A stretch of 64,000 bases of DNA, from assembly GCA_010692645.1 (NCBI GenBank), contig JAAHGS010000024.1:1-64000 (forward strand), read 5' to 3'. The notes under the pieces are model-generated. The model worked only from the letters and a program-made list of their open reading frames with translations, did not search any database and had not been told where the DNA came from. The stretch is from Symploca sp. SIO2E9. GTDB lineage: Bacteria > Cyanobacteriota > Cyanobacteriia > Cyanobacteriales > Coleofasciculaceae. Every line of letters starts with the position of its first letter. Positions within the stretch are counted from its first letter, which is position 1. The translations under genes and the position numbers were made by a program. Of the stretch, positions 24,594 through 33,029 are shown in pieces.

Positions 24594-25316
24594 TTATAGC
24601 TCCTCCTTTTCCCCCAAATTTAGATAAATTTCCACTGAGCCAATAGAGGCAGCTTCCTTAAATTTATCCGTCTGGTTGACTTCTTCAGTTTCGGGGGAGT
24701 TATAAATACCTGCAAATTGATCATCCCCAGGCATCTGCTGAGTACGGAATTTGATATCTTCTTCAGATAGCTTGTCAAATTCAACGTATTCCCTAGCCTC
24801 ATTGCTCCAGTTAAAAGACAAGGTGGCATCTCCATGAATCTCCTCTGCTTCTGTAATTGTTGTTCCTGGGCCAATTCCTTGAGCAGTTCGATAATTAGGA
24901 TTGTCAGTTAGTAAAGTTTCAATGGTATCTGAATCTTCAAAAGTCTCCCCTGCTGGATACAGAATATAATAGAGTACATCTCCATCTTGGCTGACAGCGA
25001 TCGCATCCCAGTCTACAATCAAAGGAGATTCTACCTTAAATTCGGTATTCTCTGGCAGCGTCTTTTTTAGTTCCCCCAAAGTCATGCCCAGCTTGGCTAC
25101 TCCGATGCCCTCTGCTGTAATCTGCTGAGTTTTAGAGGTATTAACAGAATTGGTAACGGCAGTAGTCTGTTTCTCTGTAGCCTTACTCTCGCTGGCAGGG
25201 GGTGGCGAACTTTCTGTAGTCGGCGGAGCCTTGATTTCGCCACAAGCGATTAGAGTTATTGATAAACTAGCTATTAGTGTGATTATGCTTTGTCTTTTTC
25301 TGATGATCTCTTTCAT
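24594..25316 (-). CDS. Predicted lipoprotein
   Basis: The 240-aa protein has a basic N-terminus, a hydrophobic segment and a lipobox ITLIAC (Cys25), so it is probably lipid-anchored at the cell envelope. A Thr/Ser/Pro-rich linker (about 30-65) leads to a globular domain beginning GIGVAKLGMTLGELKKTLPE, a motif seen in small periplasmic domains of unknown function, and IGPGTTITEAEEIHG repeats that theme. The only ATG overlaps the 3' end of rsmI by 50 bases, so its translation initiates inside the upstream gene. Function unknown. Confidence 0.8.
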   Translation of the reverse strand: MKEIIRKRQSIITLIASLSITLIACGEIKAPPTTESSPPPASESKATEKQTTAVTNSVNTSKTQQITAEGIGVAKLGMTLGELKKTLPENTEFKVESPLIVDWDAIAVSQDGDVLYYILYPAGETFEDSDTIETLLTDNPNYRTAQGIGPGTTITEAEEIHGDATLSFNWSNEAREYVEFDKLSEEDIKFRTQQMPGDDQFAGIYNSPETEEVNQTDKFKEAASIGSVEIYLNLGEKEEL

Positions 25317-26160
25317 ATTCAGGTATAGGTGGAGCTGGTAATGCTAAAGCCATCTGGTATAGTTGACGCCGTGGGAGTTTAGTTAATTGAGCTAATTGTC
25401 GGCTAGCTTGCGATCGCGATACGCCCTGAGACATAATCTCGAATAACTCGGCTTTTAATGCCTCTGGTGAGGGCATTGCCATCTCCAACTGTGCACCGGC
25501 AACGATTATAGTAAATTCTCCCTTAGGTTCATGCTGATTATAATGAGCGATCGCATCTCTAATTGTTCCCCGCCAGAATTGTTCATGTAACTTAGTTAAC
25601 TCCCTTGCCAGTACAATTAAACGCAGTGGTTCCAAGTAATCTGCTAAGTCTTGCAAGGTTTGCCGGAGGCGGTGTGGCGACTCGTAAAAAATTAAAGTTC
25701 TGGCTTCGGCTGGCAGAGATTCTAAGTGCTTTTGCCTATCTTGTCCATTTGCTGGTAAAAAGCCTTCAAACACAAATCTGTTTGTAGGTAGCCCTGCGGC
25801 AATCAGTGCTGTAATTGCTGCATTAGCACCGGGCACTGGTACCACTGATACCTTTGCCTCAATACATGCTTTCACTAACTCATAGCCAGGATCAGAGATT
25901 CCCGGCATCCCGGCATCAGTGACTAAAGCAATATCTTTTCCTTCACTGAGCTTACTGAGCAACTGTGGTATGCGCTGCTGCTGATTATGTTCATGGTAAC
26001 TTATTTGGGGAGTTTTAATCTCAAAGTGCTGCAAGAGATTGCCTGTATGGCGTGTATCCTCTGCCGCAATCATATCCACCGATTTTAATATCCCCACTGC
26101 CCGGAAGGTGATATCTTCCAGGTTACCAATTGGTGTCCCTACTACATAAAGTGTTCCCAT
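25267..26160 (-). CDS. rsmI: 16S rRNA (cytidine-1402 2'-O)-methyltransferase
   Basis: This SAM-dependent methyltransferase of the tetrapyrrole-methylase fold modifies C1402 in the 30S decoding centre. It starts MGTLYVVGTPIGNLEDIT and contains AEDTRHTGNLL, LVTDAGMPGISDPG, VPGANAAITALIAAGLP, FEGFLP and FYESPHRL, all family signatures. ATG 26160 is right for the family; an upstream in-frame start at 26217 would add 19 atypical residues. The C-terminus (RDHQKKTKHNHTNS) overlaps the start of the lipoprotein gene. It is divergent from the PfkB kinase gene. Confidence 0.95.
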   Translation of the reverse strand: MGTLYVVGTPIGNLEDITFRAVGILKSVDMIAAEDTRHTGNLLQHFEIKTPQISYHEHNQQQRIPQLLSKLSEGKDIALVTDAGMPGISDPGYELVKACIEAKVSVVPVPGANAAITALIAAGLPTNRFVFEGFLPANGQDRQKHLESLPAEARTLIFYESPHRLRQTLQDLADYLEPLRLIVLARELTKLHEQFWRGTIRDAIAHYNQHEPKGEFTIIVAGAQLEMAMPSPEALKAELFEIMSQGVSRSQASRQLAQLTKLPRRQLYQMALALPAPPIPEYERDHQKKTKHNHTNS

Positions 26161-26220
26161 TTGTATCCTGATCGTAGGATTATAGAGTTCTGGCTGCAAA
26201 AAGTTACATAGTACCAAAAT

Positions 26221-27087
26221 ATGGTAAAAAAAGGTTTATTTATAGGCATAGTTACTTTAGACTTCGTTTATCTAAGTGGCAAGCTTCCAAGTAACAACGA
26301 AAAGATTGCTGCCTCTGACTATACTGTCTCCGCTGGTGGACCAGCAACAAATGCAGCAGTAACCTTCGGATACCTTGGCAATCAAGCAGAAATTTTAGGC
26401 GTGGTTGGTACTCACCCAATTACTCAGCTCATTGGCTCTGACCTAGGAAATTATCGAGTAAGTATCACCGACCTTGCCCCAGACTATACTGAGCCACCAC
26501 CAGTTTCTTCTATTATTATCACCGAAGCTACGGGTGAAAGAGCAGTTATTTCCATCAATGCTACCAAGATTCAAGCCAGCACTGAGCAAATGCCTGCTAA
26601 TATCTATACTGGGGTAGATTTAGTGATGATTGATGGTCATCAAATGGCTCTTAGCATTGCCTACGCTCCCTTAGCTCAAAAAAATAATATCCCAGTTATT
26701 ATTGATGGCGGTAGTTGGAAACCTGGATTTGAGAAAGTTTTACCCTTCGTGGATTATGCAGTTTGCTCTGCCAACTTCTATCCGCCAGGTTGTAGTAACA
26801 GTGAGGAAGTCTTTACTTACCTACAAGAGTTGGGTATTCCCCACATTGCTATTACCCAAGGAGAAAAACACATTCAATACTTCAGCTTAGGCGTCTCAGG
26901 TAAATTACCAGTGCCGCAAGTTGAGGTCGTTGATACCCTCGGTGCTGGTGACGTTTTTCACGGTGCCTTCTGCCACTATATCTTACAACAAAAATTCACG
27001 GAATCACTAGTAGCTGCAGCTGAAATTGCCTCTTATTCCTGTAAATTCTTCGGCACTCGCCGCTGGATGGAGTTTCAGAATAAGTAA
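26221..27087 (+). CDS. PfkB-family carbohydrate kinase
   Basis: The 288-aa ribokinase-fold enzyme phosphorylates a sugar or nucleoside with ATP. The N-terminal substrate side shows AGGPATNAAVTFGYLG (the PfkB motif 1 region), and the anion hole and catalytic base are in DTLGAGDVFHGAF near 233-245, the Asp of GAGD being catalytic. Specificity is not readable. It ends …FQNK with the stop codon formed by the first unit of the long heptamer array that follows. Divergent from rsmI. Confidence 0.88.
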   Translation: MVKKGLFIGIVTLDFVYLSGKLPSNNEKIAASDYTVSAGGPATNAAVTFGYLGNQAEILGVVGTHPITQLIGSDLGNYRVSITDLAPDYTEPPPVSSIIITEATGERAVISINATKIQASTEQMPANIYTGVDLVMIDGHQMALSIAYAPLAQKNNIPVIIDGGSWKPGFEKVLPFVDYAVCSANFYPPGCSNSEEVFTYLQELGIPHIAITQGEKHIQYFSLGVSGKLPVPQVEVVDTLGAGDVFHGAFCHYILQQKFTESLVAAAEIASYSCKFFGTRRWMEFQNK

Positions 27088-27229
27088 TAAGTAATAAGTG
27101 ATAAGTGATAAGTGACAAGTAATAAGTAATAAGTAATAAGTAATAAGTAATAAGTAATAAGTAATAAGTAATAAGTAATAAGTAATAAGTAATAAGTAAT
27201 AAGTAATAAGTAATAAGTAATAAGTAATG
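27081..27229. repeat. Long heptamer array (TAAGTAA), about 21 units
   Basis: An almost uninterrupted run of the heptamer TAAGTAA; the first few units vary (TAAGTGA, CAAGTAA) and the rest are identical. It starts at the last codons of the PfkB-family gene, whose TAA (27085-27087) is part of the array. It is a likely variable-number locus. Confidence 0.95.
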
Positions 27230-27367
27230 ATGAATTTCATCCTCGCCTATTGTCACACTATCAGTATTCCTTGTTAAGTTTGTATATTAATTGCTCAGCA
27301 TGATAAATAAACAAGATTGTATACATTACCTGACTAGGTTGGAAATGCAATTACACTAATCAGGGAC

Positions 27368-29131
27368 ATGTACACAATCAACACTGATGGATTGGAGTTA
27401 AACCTAGGACTTGGAGAATATAAATTTAACTTCTGGGACTTCCAGACTCCTGACAGTTTAGACACCATCAGCATTGAACTCCAGGGCGGTGCAGCAAGTT
27501 ACAACCTTGGCAACGGTTGGCAAAGTTTTAGTGAATCCCTGGAGTTTGACAGGGAGTATTTTGTAGGAGAAGTAAATCAATTCAAGATTAGAATTGATTC
27601 ACCAGAGGCTACTTTATTTACTCGAACAACTGGGGAATTGGAATATCCCGATGATGATTTAGCCAGTAATGGAGTTATTGAATTTAGTTATGAAAGTATC
27701 CTACCAGAACCAGTTGCTTACCCACTAGAAGAAATCAATTTCATGGGTAGTGTGGTTCTACGGGACTACTGTACTGAACTAAGAACTGACAGATACGAAT
27801 TTTCAGTAGAACAGCTCGAAGACCAATTCTTTCAAAATGCAGTAGATTTGTCACCCTACGGTGTCTCAGGTAGTGCTGGTTTGTGGAATACTAATTCCGG
27901 TGTGCATAAGCTAACTTTTGATATGCGAGGTGACTATGATCAAGCAAACCTTTTGTTCTGGAATGGTCAAGAATTGGTAGAAATAAATCCAGTACACATT
28001 AGTAACAGTACGATCTCAATCTATGTCGATGCTCTGTCTGATCAATGGGGTTTTGTTCTACTTGATAGCAATGATGCTAGTAATGATACAGACTTGAGAA
28101 TATCAGGAATTGAGTGGCTTGGTGATTCTAGCCAATTCAACCTCAATGGTGGGTACTTGGCAAACCTCACTGGCATCACACCCACTGACAGTATCGGTAA
28201 TGCCAAGATTGAGGGCGATTCAGTTACTCTTACCACTGGAAAATATGACCGTGCTGCTTCCAGTCTGGGACAATGGACAATGGGTGATAAGGAGTATCTT
28301 AAAAACTTTGGCACAGAAGGAACAGCAGTAACTTTCACTGACTTAGAATCTGGTATCTACTCCTTTGATTGGTCAATGTATTCAAGTGATAGAGATAATC
28401 ATGATGCTCTGTATGCTTGGAATGGCAAGGAGCTAACTAAAATAGGTGAACGTGCATCAGCTCAACAGATATCCTCAGCCAGGTGGGTACAGGAAAACAT
28501 AACCGCGACAGTAGATGTGGTTTATGATTATCTGACCATTATTGCCCTAGACGAAGTGGATAAGCGCGGCACCACTGATTTTACTATTGAAAACTTCCAA
28601 TATTCAGAGCAACTAGATTACACACCACCGGAACCAATTAATATCAATCCTGATATCCAAACTGGCGATATTAACCTACGTGAGGGGTATACAGGCATTG
28701 CTACTGGTGGAGGCGATAGAGCGATTAGCACTATCAGTGAGCAACTAACTGGGAACCGCGATGAGTTAACTGGATTAGGGACTGAGGGCAGTTATGGTAG
28801 TTGGATTGGTCTGGAAAATGGTTACTATGAGGTTACTTGGTCACTATATACCAGTGAAAATGATTTAGACCGCGATGCAATTTACTGGTGGCATGATGAC
28901 CAAGCTTATTTGTTAGCTGAGCGTGAGGATGCTAATATCCAGACTAGCAGGACGAGAGCGGTTAGCGATCGCAACACTACAGTTTTTGAAGTTACTGACA
29001 ATCAGTTAAGTTTCTTCGTCCTCGATGAATTCGATAAGTCTGGTACTACTGAGTTGAGGATTTATGGTATAGAAAAGGTGTTTGAACCAGTAGATGTTTT
29101 TGATATGCCACCTGTAGAGATTATGGTTTAA
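27368..29131 (+). CDS. Large acidic protein with two or more homologous beta domains
   Basis: The 587-aa acidic protein has no obvious signal peptide. At least two homologous units are visible, about 255-415 and 435-578. Each begins with a (N)LxxGYxxxxTG pattern and continues with GTEGxxxxxxxLExGxYxxxWSxYxS. Then comes a DA(L/I)Y-W segment, and each closes near a VDKRGTT or FDKSGTT motif. The first 250 residues look like a diverged beta-rich version (WNGQELVEIN). Such architecture suggests an extracellular or sheath protein or carbohydrate-binding beta-sandwiches, but no family was recognised. Confidence 0.7.
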   Translation: MYTINTDGLELNLGLGEYKFNFWDFQTPDSLDTISIELQGGAASYNLGNGWQSFSESLEFDREYFVGEVNQFKIRIDSPEATLFTRTTGELEYPDDDLASNGVIEFSYESILPEPVAYPLEEINFMGSVVLRDYCTELRTDRYEFSVEQLEDQFFQNAVDLSPYGVSGSAGLWNTNSGVHKLTFDMRGDYDQANLLFWNGQELVEINPVHISNSTISIYVDALSDQWGFVLLDSNDASNDTDLRISGIEWLGDSSQFNLNGGYLANLTGITPTDSIGNAKIEGDSVTLTTGKYDRAASSLGQWTMGDKEYLKNFGTEGTAVTFTDLESGIYSFDWSMYSSDRDNHDALYAWNGKELTKIGERASAQQISSARWVQENITATVDVVYDYLTIIALDEVDKRGTTDFTIENFQYSEQLDYTPPEPININPDIQTGDINLREGYTGIATGGGDRAISTISEQLTGNRDELTGLGTEGSYGSWIGLENGYYEVTWSLYTSENDLDRDAIYWWHDDQAYLLAEREDANIQTSRTRAVSDRNTTVFEVTDNQLSFFVLDEFDKSGTTELRIYGIEKVFEPVDVFDMPPVEIMV

Positions 29132-29187
29132 TCATGATGATCATTATTGGATGGAATTCTCGCACCCCTCACTCTAAGCTCGGACAT

Positions 29188-29287
29188 TATTATCGGATTG
29201 TCAAGGAAAATGGGGTCAAATTCCCATCCTTTGAAAGTTTGGTGCGTCTCGGTGTCCCCACGTCTTTATTTCTTGGAGTTACCTAAT
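29188..29287 (-). repeat. Dispersed repeat family C (copy 4) joined to repeat D end
   Basis: Read on the minus strand it shows GGTAACTCCAAGAAATAAAGACGTGGGGACACC, then GGGAATTTGACCCC. It therefore joins the repeat D terminal block to a family C octamer block. It covers the stop codon of the Uma2-family gene (29266-29268). Confidence 0.65.
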
Positions 29288-29958
29288 TTCTCGACAAATA
29301 TAGCATGCTCAGGGGACTGCAAACCTACTTGTAAAACAGCCAATACACGTTGCATATTCCCCGCTAATAACTCTGCAACTGCTAACCACAACCCTGGAAA
29401 AATTTGAGAGTGAAGAATGCCCTTGGTATCAGCGGATATCTCAAGATACTCACCCTTGTCCAAATAGAACCAGCTAAGCTTGCGATCGAGAACTTGCCAA
29501 ACTATATATTCCTTGACTCCATTGCGGCGATAGGCTTGCTTTTTATTATGAAGGTCAATAGCGACACTACTGGCAGCAATTTCGACAATTAACTCTGGTG
29601 CGCCTTCGATGTAATCATCGTCACTCAGCCGTGTTTGACCACCTGCTTCCTCGTTGATAAGAAGCACAGCATCCGGTTGAGGTTCGTTATCTAAGTCTAG
29701 GCGCACGCTGGGTTCAATTCCCAATGCTACACCAGGTGTTGTGGCTTCGTAACCGATTAACCAGCCGATGATCCAAGCATGAGGTTGACTGTGACTTCTA
29801 AAACGCAGTGCCGCAGGCATGTAGACAATCCCTTCGATCAATTCAGCTTTTCTGAGGTTAGGCATGGCGTTGTAGCGGCGCTCGAATTCGTAACAGTTCA
29901 AGCGATCGCCATTTTCCAGGGGGGGGATTGTTAAAGGCTGAGAGGGTATTTTAACCAT
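29266..29958 (-). CDS. Uma2-family (DUF820) restriction-endonuclease-like protein
   Basis: The 230-aa protein has a PD-(D/E)XK nuclease fold, a family expanded in cyanobacteria with no settled function. Landmarks are ELIEGIVYMP, EPSVRLDLDNEPQPDAVLL (Asp of PD), GAPELIVEIAASS (E-x-E) and the Lys of KKQAYRRNGVKEYIVW. ATG 29958 is preferred because it starts a typical N-terminus; an in-frame start at 30072 would add a hydrophobic, atypical extension. The last residues GNSKK and the stop are inside a dispersed repeat, so the C-terminus was probably altered by insertion. Confidence 0.85.
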   Translation of the reverse strand: MVKIPSQPLTIPPLENGDRLNCYEFERRYNAMPNLRKAELIEGIVYMPAALRFRSHSQPHAWIIGWLIGYEATTPGVALGIEPSVRLDLDNEPQPDAVLLINEEAGGQTRLSDDDYIEGAPELIVEIAASSVAIDLHNKKQAYRRNGVKEYIVWQVLDRKLSWFYLDKGEYLEISADTKGILHSQIFPGLWLAVAELLAGNMQRVLAVLQVGLQSPEHAIFVEKLGNSKK

Positions 29959-30111
29959 GACAAAAAAAATGGGTGCTAACTCAAAAAATTCAGAAATTTG
30001 ATTTTGAGATCGTCTTAAGGGTGTAGAAACAGAGGACATCAAATAAGAGAGTTTATTTTGATAACTTCTCAAATCTATCTCAAAAGTTAAATTATTTCAG
30101 AGGTCAAAGTT

Positions 30112-30519
30112 ATGCCTGTAATTAATCCCAGTGAATGTAACATATTTGTTCAAATTTGGGTGGATACTAATGCTCTCCAAAACGGCTCTACAAATGGTGT
30201 ATATCTAGTAGATAGTAATTATAACAATGGTAGTTCAGAGGAAGGGACAGCTTCTCTCAAGACATATGCCACAACTAATAGTAAGATTTGTTGGCAGATC
30301 TTGAATACTAATATCAACTCAGATGTTACACTCAGCATTCAGAATTTTGGAAATGCGAGCGTGTTTGGAGCAGGTGGTACACCACAACAATATTCATCCA
30401 CAATTTGGACTGGACAAGTACAAGCAAATGGAAAGGCTGATTATTCAATAACTTTCAACGTGGTGAAAGGTGTAGGGATTAGCACGACCGTTTGTCCGAC
30501 GTTGTATGTTCACTCATAA
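30112..30519 (+). CDS. PixA/AidA-like inclusion body family protein (1 of 2)
   Basis: The 135-aa beta-rich soluble protein has the plan IWVDTNAL…GVYLVDSN…GTASLKTYATTNSKICWQIL…VFGAGGTPQQ…. It matches the arrangement of PixA/AidA-type inclusion-body proteins, which form cytoplasmic protein crystals in some bacteria and are controlled by cell density in Xenorhabdus and Ralstonia. It has no signal peptide. It is homologous to the next gene, 72 bases downstream, which shares VNQGIYMMDN and AAGQPQQQ. An AGAGG motif precedes ATG 30112. Family assignment is by pattern and moderately sure. Confidence 0.6.
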   Translation: MPVINPSECNIFVQIWVDTNALQNGSTNGVYLVDSNYNNGSSEEGTASLKTYATTNSKICWQILNTNINSDVTLSIQNFGNASVFGAGGTPQQYSSTIWTGQVQANGKADYSITFNVVKGVGISTTVCPTLYVHS

Positions 30520-30591
30520 AGATTCTGAATCATAGTTCCAAGACTTTAGCATTCAATTCCAATCAACAGAAGGAAACTAAAGAGACTAATC

Positions 30592-31092
30592 ATGATACAA
30601 ACTCTACATCCCAACAAAACTGTTGTGCGCGTACCCGAACACAGGGAAATCAATCCGCTAACGGCGATTACCATTGCTGTTGACACAGCATACATTGCCG
30701 CTCAACAAGGCCGAAATGTCAATCAAGGCATTTACATGATGGACAATATGGTAGCTAATGGCAGCACTAAAGAGGGAACACTAGAATTACACACCAAATG
30801 TCCTGTCGGTAGCTTAATCGGCTTCAACACAGTAGCCATTAATGGTGAAGGTACATCACAAGATCAAGTTATCATTACTGGATTTACGGTATCTAATGGG
30901 AGTGTTTTCACTGCCGCAGGTCAACCACAGCAACAAACTTCTCCCGGTCATGAACCTCCTGGCAGTTATTGGGTTGGACAAGCATTAAATACAGGTACAC
31001 AAACGTATCAGATACAGATCAAAGTAATGGTTGGTATACTTCATCCTGTTTCATACTTTATTAACTGGGATCCATTTATAACAGCCCAATGA
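30592..31092 (+). CDS. PixA/AidA-like inclusion body family protein (2 of 2)
   Basis: This 166-aa paralogue of the preceding protein shows IAVDTAYIAAQQGRNVNQGI, NGSTKEGTLELHTKCPVGSLIGF, VFTAAGQPQQQ and SYWVGQALNTGTQTYQIQI, each aligning with its neighbour. It is cytoplasmic by prediction. A clear terminator follows at 31158-31192, so the two genes form a compact transcript. They converge on the TPR/sigma factor pair. Function is unknown; an inclusion-forming or storage-like role is inference from the family. Confidence 0.62.
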   Translation: MIQTLHPNKTVVRVPEHREINPLTAITIAVDTAYIAAQQGRNVNQGIYMMDNMVANGSTKEGTLELHTKCPVGSLIGFNTVAINGEGTSQDQVIITGFTVSNGSVFTAAGQPQQQTSPGHEPPGSYWVGQALNTGTQTYQIQIKVMVGILHPVSYFINWDPFITAQ

Positions 31093-31157
31093 CTCAAGCA
31101 ATGACAATCAACAATCATGTAATCAACTAACTTGTGAGCTGAGTCGAAGATCTTGTA

Positions 31158-31192
31158 GGTTGGGTTGCCTTGAGGTAACTCAACCTTTTTTT
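31158..31192 (+). terminator. Terminator after the PixA-like gene pair
   Basis: GGTTGGGTTGCC pairs with GGTAACTCAACC (one G-T wobble in each arm) around TTGA, followed by seven T residues. Confidence 0.85.
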
Positions 31193-31198
31193 CTCGAA

Positions 31199-31335
31199 AT
31201 AAGTGCAAGGTTTTAGCGTAATTATGCCAAAAACCTTTGCACAATTGATGAAAATCTGGCTTGGCTTACATGAATAATCACTCCGGAACTGTTCCCTGTT
31301 CCCTCCCCTTTCCACCAGACTTATTCAGCAAACCC
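31199..31335. mobile_element. Partial MITE-like element at the 3' end of the TPR gene
   Basis: It runs from AAGTGCAAGGTTTTAGCG to AGACTTATTCAGCAAACCC and shares block order with 45307-45441 (AAGTGCAAGG…CCTTGCAC…GGAAAATCT…TTCCCTGTT…ACTTATTCxGCAAACCC). The right terminus is shared, but the left terminus (GGGCTTGCTGAAT) of the longer copy is not found here. The TAG of the TPR gene (31335-31337 on the minus strand) straddles this terminus. Confidence 0.55.
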
Positions 31336-33029
31336 TAGTTAGTGCTAAACAAGTAATGATGCAGAGACTCCTCAACCTCCCCGCGAGCAGGGTAGAGCAA
31401 TTGCTGACTCAAAGCACTTTCATAAGCCTCTATAGCACCAGCCTTATCCCCCAACTCCAACAATGCTCTACCTTGCCAGTAGTAAGCAGTAGCCGGATTA
31501 AATGCCATCAGTTTCTTAGCTCGCTCACAAGCCTCTTGGTACCATCTCCGACTGCTAGCATCATCACCGATCACCCGATAACTCTCCCCCAGCCATACCG
31601 CAGGGGGCACAGATTGCAGATAAGCACCTTCTAGGGGTAACAACTGCCATCCTTGCTTTAAGGCTTCCACAGCCTCCCGGTGTCTCCCTACCAGTGCCAA
31701 CACCCGCCCATGGCGAAACCAAGCATCTGCCAATTGGGGCTGAAGTTGCGTTCCCTTGGCAGACAGACTACACCCTCGCTCTATATCCTGGAAACTTTCC
31801 ACCAAAACTCGACCAACTGTTGCCCAAACACTCCATCTTTCAGGAAAGAGCTCAAGCATCTCCTCCAGTATTGAAGTAAAGGTAACTTTACCCCGGGTGA
31901 GCGAAATTTTGGTTGGAATTTCAATTCTCCGCGTCTCCGCGTCTCCGCGTCTCCGCGTCTGCTTACTCCTTCCCCCACTCTTTTTTTCGCTCACCCCCTT
32001 ACCTCCCTCCTTGTAGGAAATGGGTTGGGGGAGAAGTTCAACAGAGGCAGTTATTCCCGCAGCAGGCAAAATCTCACACAATGCTCGATAAATTTCGCAA
32101 TTGTTCTGATGCAGCCCATAAGCCTTGAGAATCGCCTCCGCCGCCCCTTGGTATTCACCTGTATGGAACAAACATTGTCCATAGTAATACCAGCCGCTAG
32201 GACTATTGGGGTGTTCCTCTATAAACTTTCTCCATAGCGCAATAGTTTTTTTCCACTCACCTCGAAATAGGTAATAGTACGCCAGTGACTCATGAGCATC
32301 AGCAGAATCAGGAGCAAGACGCAGCGCCACTCGAATCATCTGCCTAGTTTGCTTACCCTCCTCACCTCTTACTAATCCCTGGCGACAGCGAGAATCAGCC
32401 AACTGTTTGAGAGTTAGAAAGTCATCAGGGGCTAACTCTAGCGCTCTACTTAAGCGTCGCCTAGCTTCCTGAAAGTTACCCACCGCCATCAGAGCCTGAT
32501 AACTATTGCGTAATAGTAAGAAATCATCTGGGTGAACTTCTAAAGCTCTATTAAATACATCTAGGGCTTCAAGAGGAGACTCTGTATCTAGATAAACTTG
32601 GCCCAGGGCAAGCCAGTGAGCCGTGTTATCTGGTTCTATCGATGCTGCTAAGGAGAACATAGAAGCTGCCTGCTGAGGGCAATGGCGACAGACTTCAATC
32701 AATCCACCCAGATGATGTCTAGTTGCTAGATTACGGCATAATGGCAAGGCACTCTCATACACCTCTATGGCCTGGGCCTCCCTTGCCATCAACTGCAGGG
32801 TTTTCCCCAGTTCCAGTCGCACCTCAATCAATGGCAATTGGGGTTGCCGTTTGAGTACTTGGCAGTATTCCTCAACAGCCTGCTCCCAACGACCCATTGT
32901 ACATAGCAACCTGGCCAATTCTAAGCGTTTCTTCCATCCAGAAGGATACTGCTGCACATACTTAGTTAATGTTTTCAGCTTTTGGTCTTGTCTAATTGGT
33001 TTTTCCTCTAAAACCAAGTGAGCATTCAT
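31335..33029 (-). CDS. TPR protein translationally coupled to a sigma factor gene
   Basis: The 564-aa cytoplasmic protein is built from about 12-14 TPR-like units (for example GRWEQAVEEYCQVLKRQPQ, ESPLEALDVFNRALEVHPD, GDKAGAIEAYESAL). Its ATG at 33029 overlaps the TGA of the upstream sigma factor gene (ATGA), so translation is coupled. A basic low-complexity insert (…KKSGGRSKQTRRRGDAETRR…), roughly residues 345-378, is encoded by a 102-bp mobile element inserted in frame. The stop codon straddles another element end. Such a partner could bind or regulate the sigma factor; that is inference. An upstream in-frame start at 33086 is less likely. Confidence 0.85.
   Translation of the reverse strand: MNAHLVLEEKPIRQDQKLKTLTKYVQQYPSGWKKRLELARLLCTMGRWEQAVEEYCQVLKRQPQLPLIEVRLELGKTLQLMAREAQAIEVYESALPLCRNLATRHHLGGLIEVCRHCPQQAASMFSLAASIEPDNTAHWLALGQVYLDTESPLEALDVFNRALEVHPDDFLLLRNSYQALMAVGNFQEARRRLSRALELAPDDFLTLKQLADSRCRQGLVRGEEGKQTRQMIRVALRLAPDSADAHESLAYYYLFRGEWKKTIALWRKFIEEHPNSPSGWYYYGQCLFHTGEYQGAAEAILKAYGLHQNNCEIYRALCEILPAAGITASVELLPQPISYKEGGKGVSEKKSGGRSKQTRRRGDAETRRIEIPTKISLTRGKVTFTSILEEMLELFPERWSVWATVGRVLVESFQDIERGCSLSAKGTQLQPQLADAWFRHGRVLALVGRHREAVEALKQGWQLLPLEGAYLQSVPPAVWLGESYRVIGDDASSRRWYQEACERAKKLMAFNPATAYYWQGRALLELGDKAGAIEAYESALSQQLLYPARGEVEESLHHYLFSTN
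31895..31996 (-). mobile_element. 102-bp MITE-like element, copy B, inserted in frame in the TPR gene
   Basis: The ends GGGTGAGCGAAA (31895-31906) and TTTCGCTCACCC (31985-31996) are inverted repeats identical to those of copy A (9827-9907). Inside are the same AATTGAAATTCCAACCAAA block and four GACGCGGA octamers, in opposite orientation to copy A, plus 20 extra bases. The flanks CTTTACCCC and CCTTACCTC agree at 7 of 9 positions, fitting an ageing 9-bp duplication. Element plus duplication is 111 bases, exactly 37 codons. Confidence 0.9.

Noticed and set aside
27081-27229. CRISPR-like array
   Set aside because: Units are 7 bases with no spacers, so it is a simple tandem repeat and not a CRISPR.
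26996-27256. Minus-strand open frames through the heptamer array
   Set aside because: The translation is a pure LLLITYY repeat produced by the TAAGTAA heptamers.
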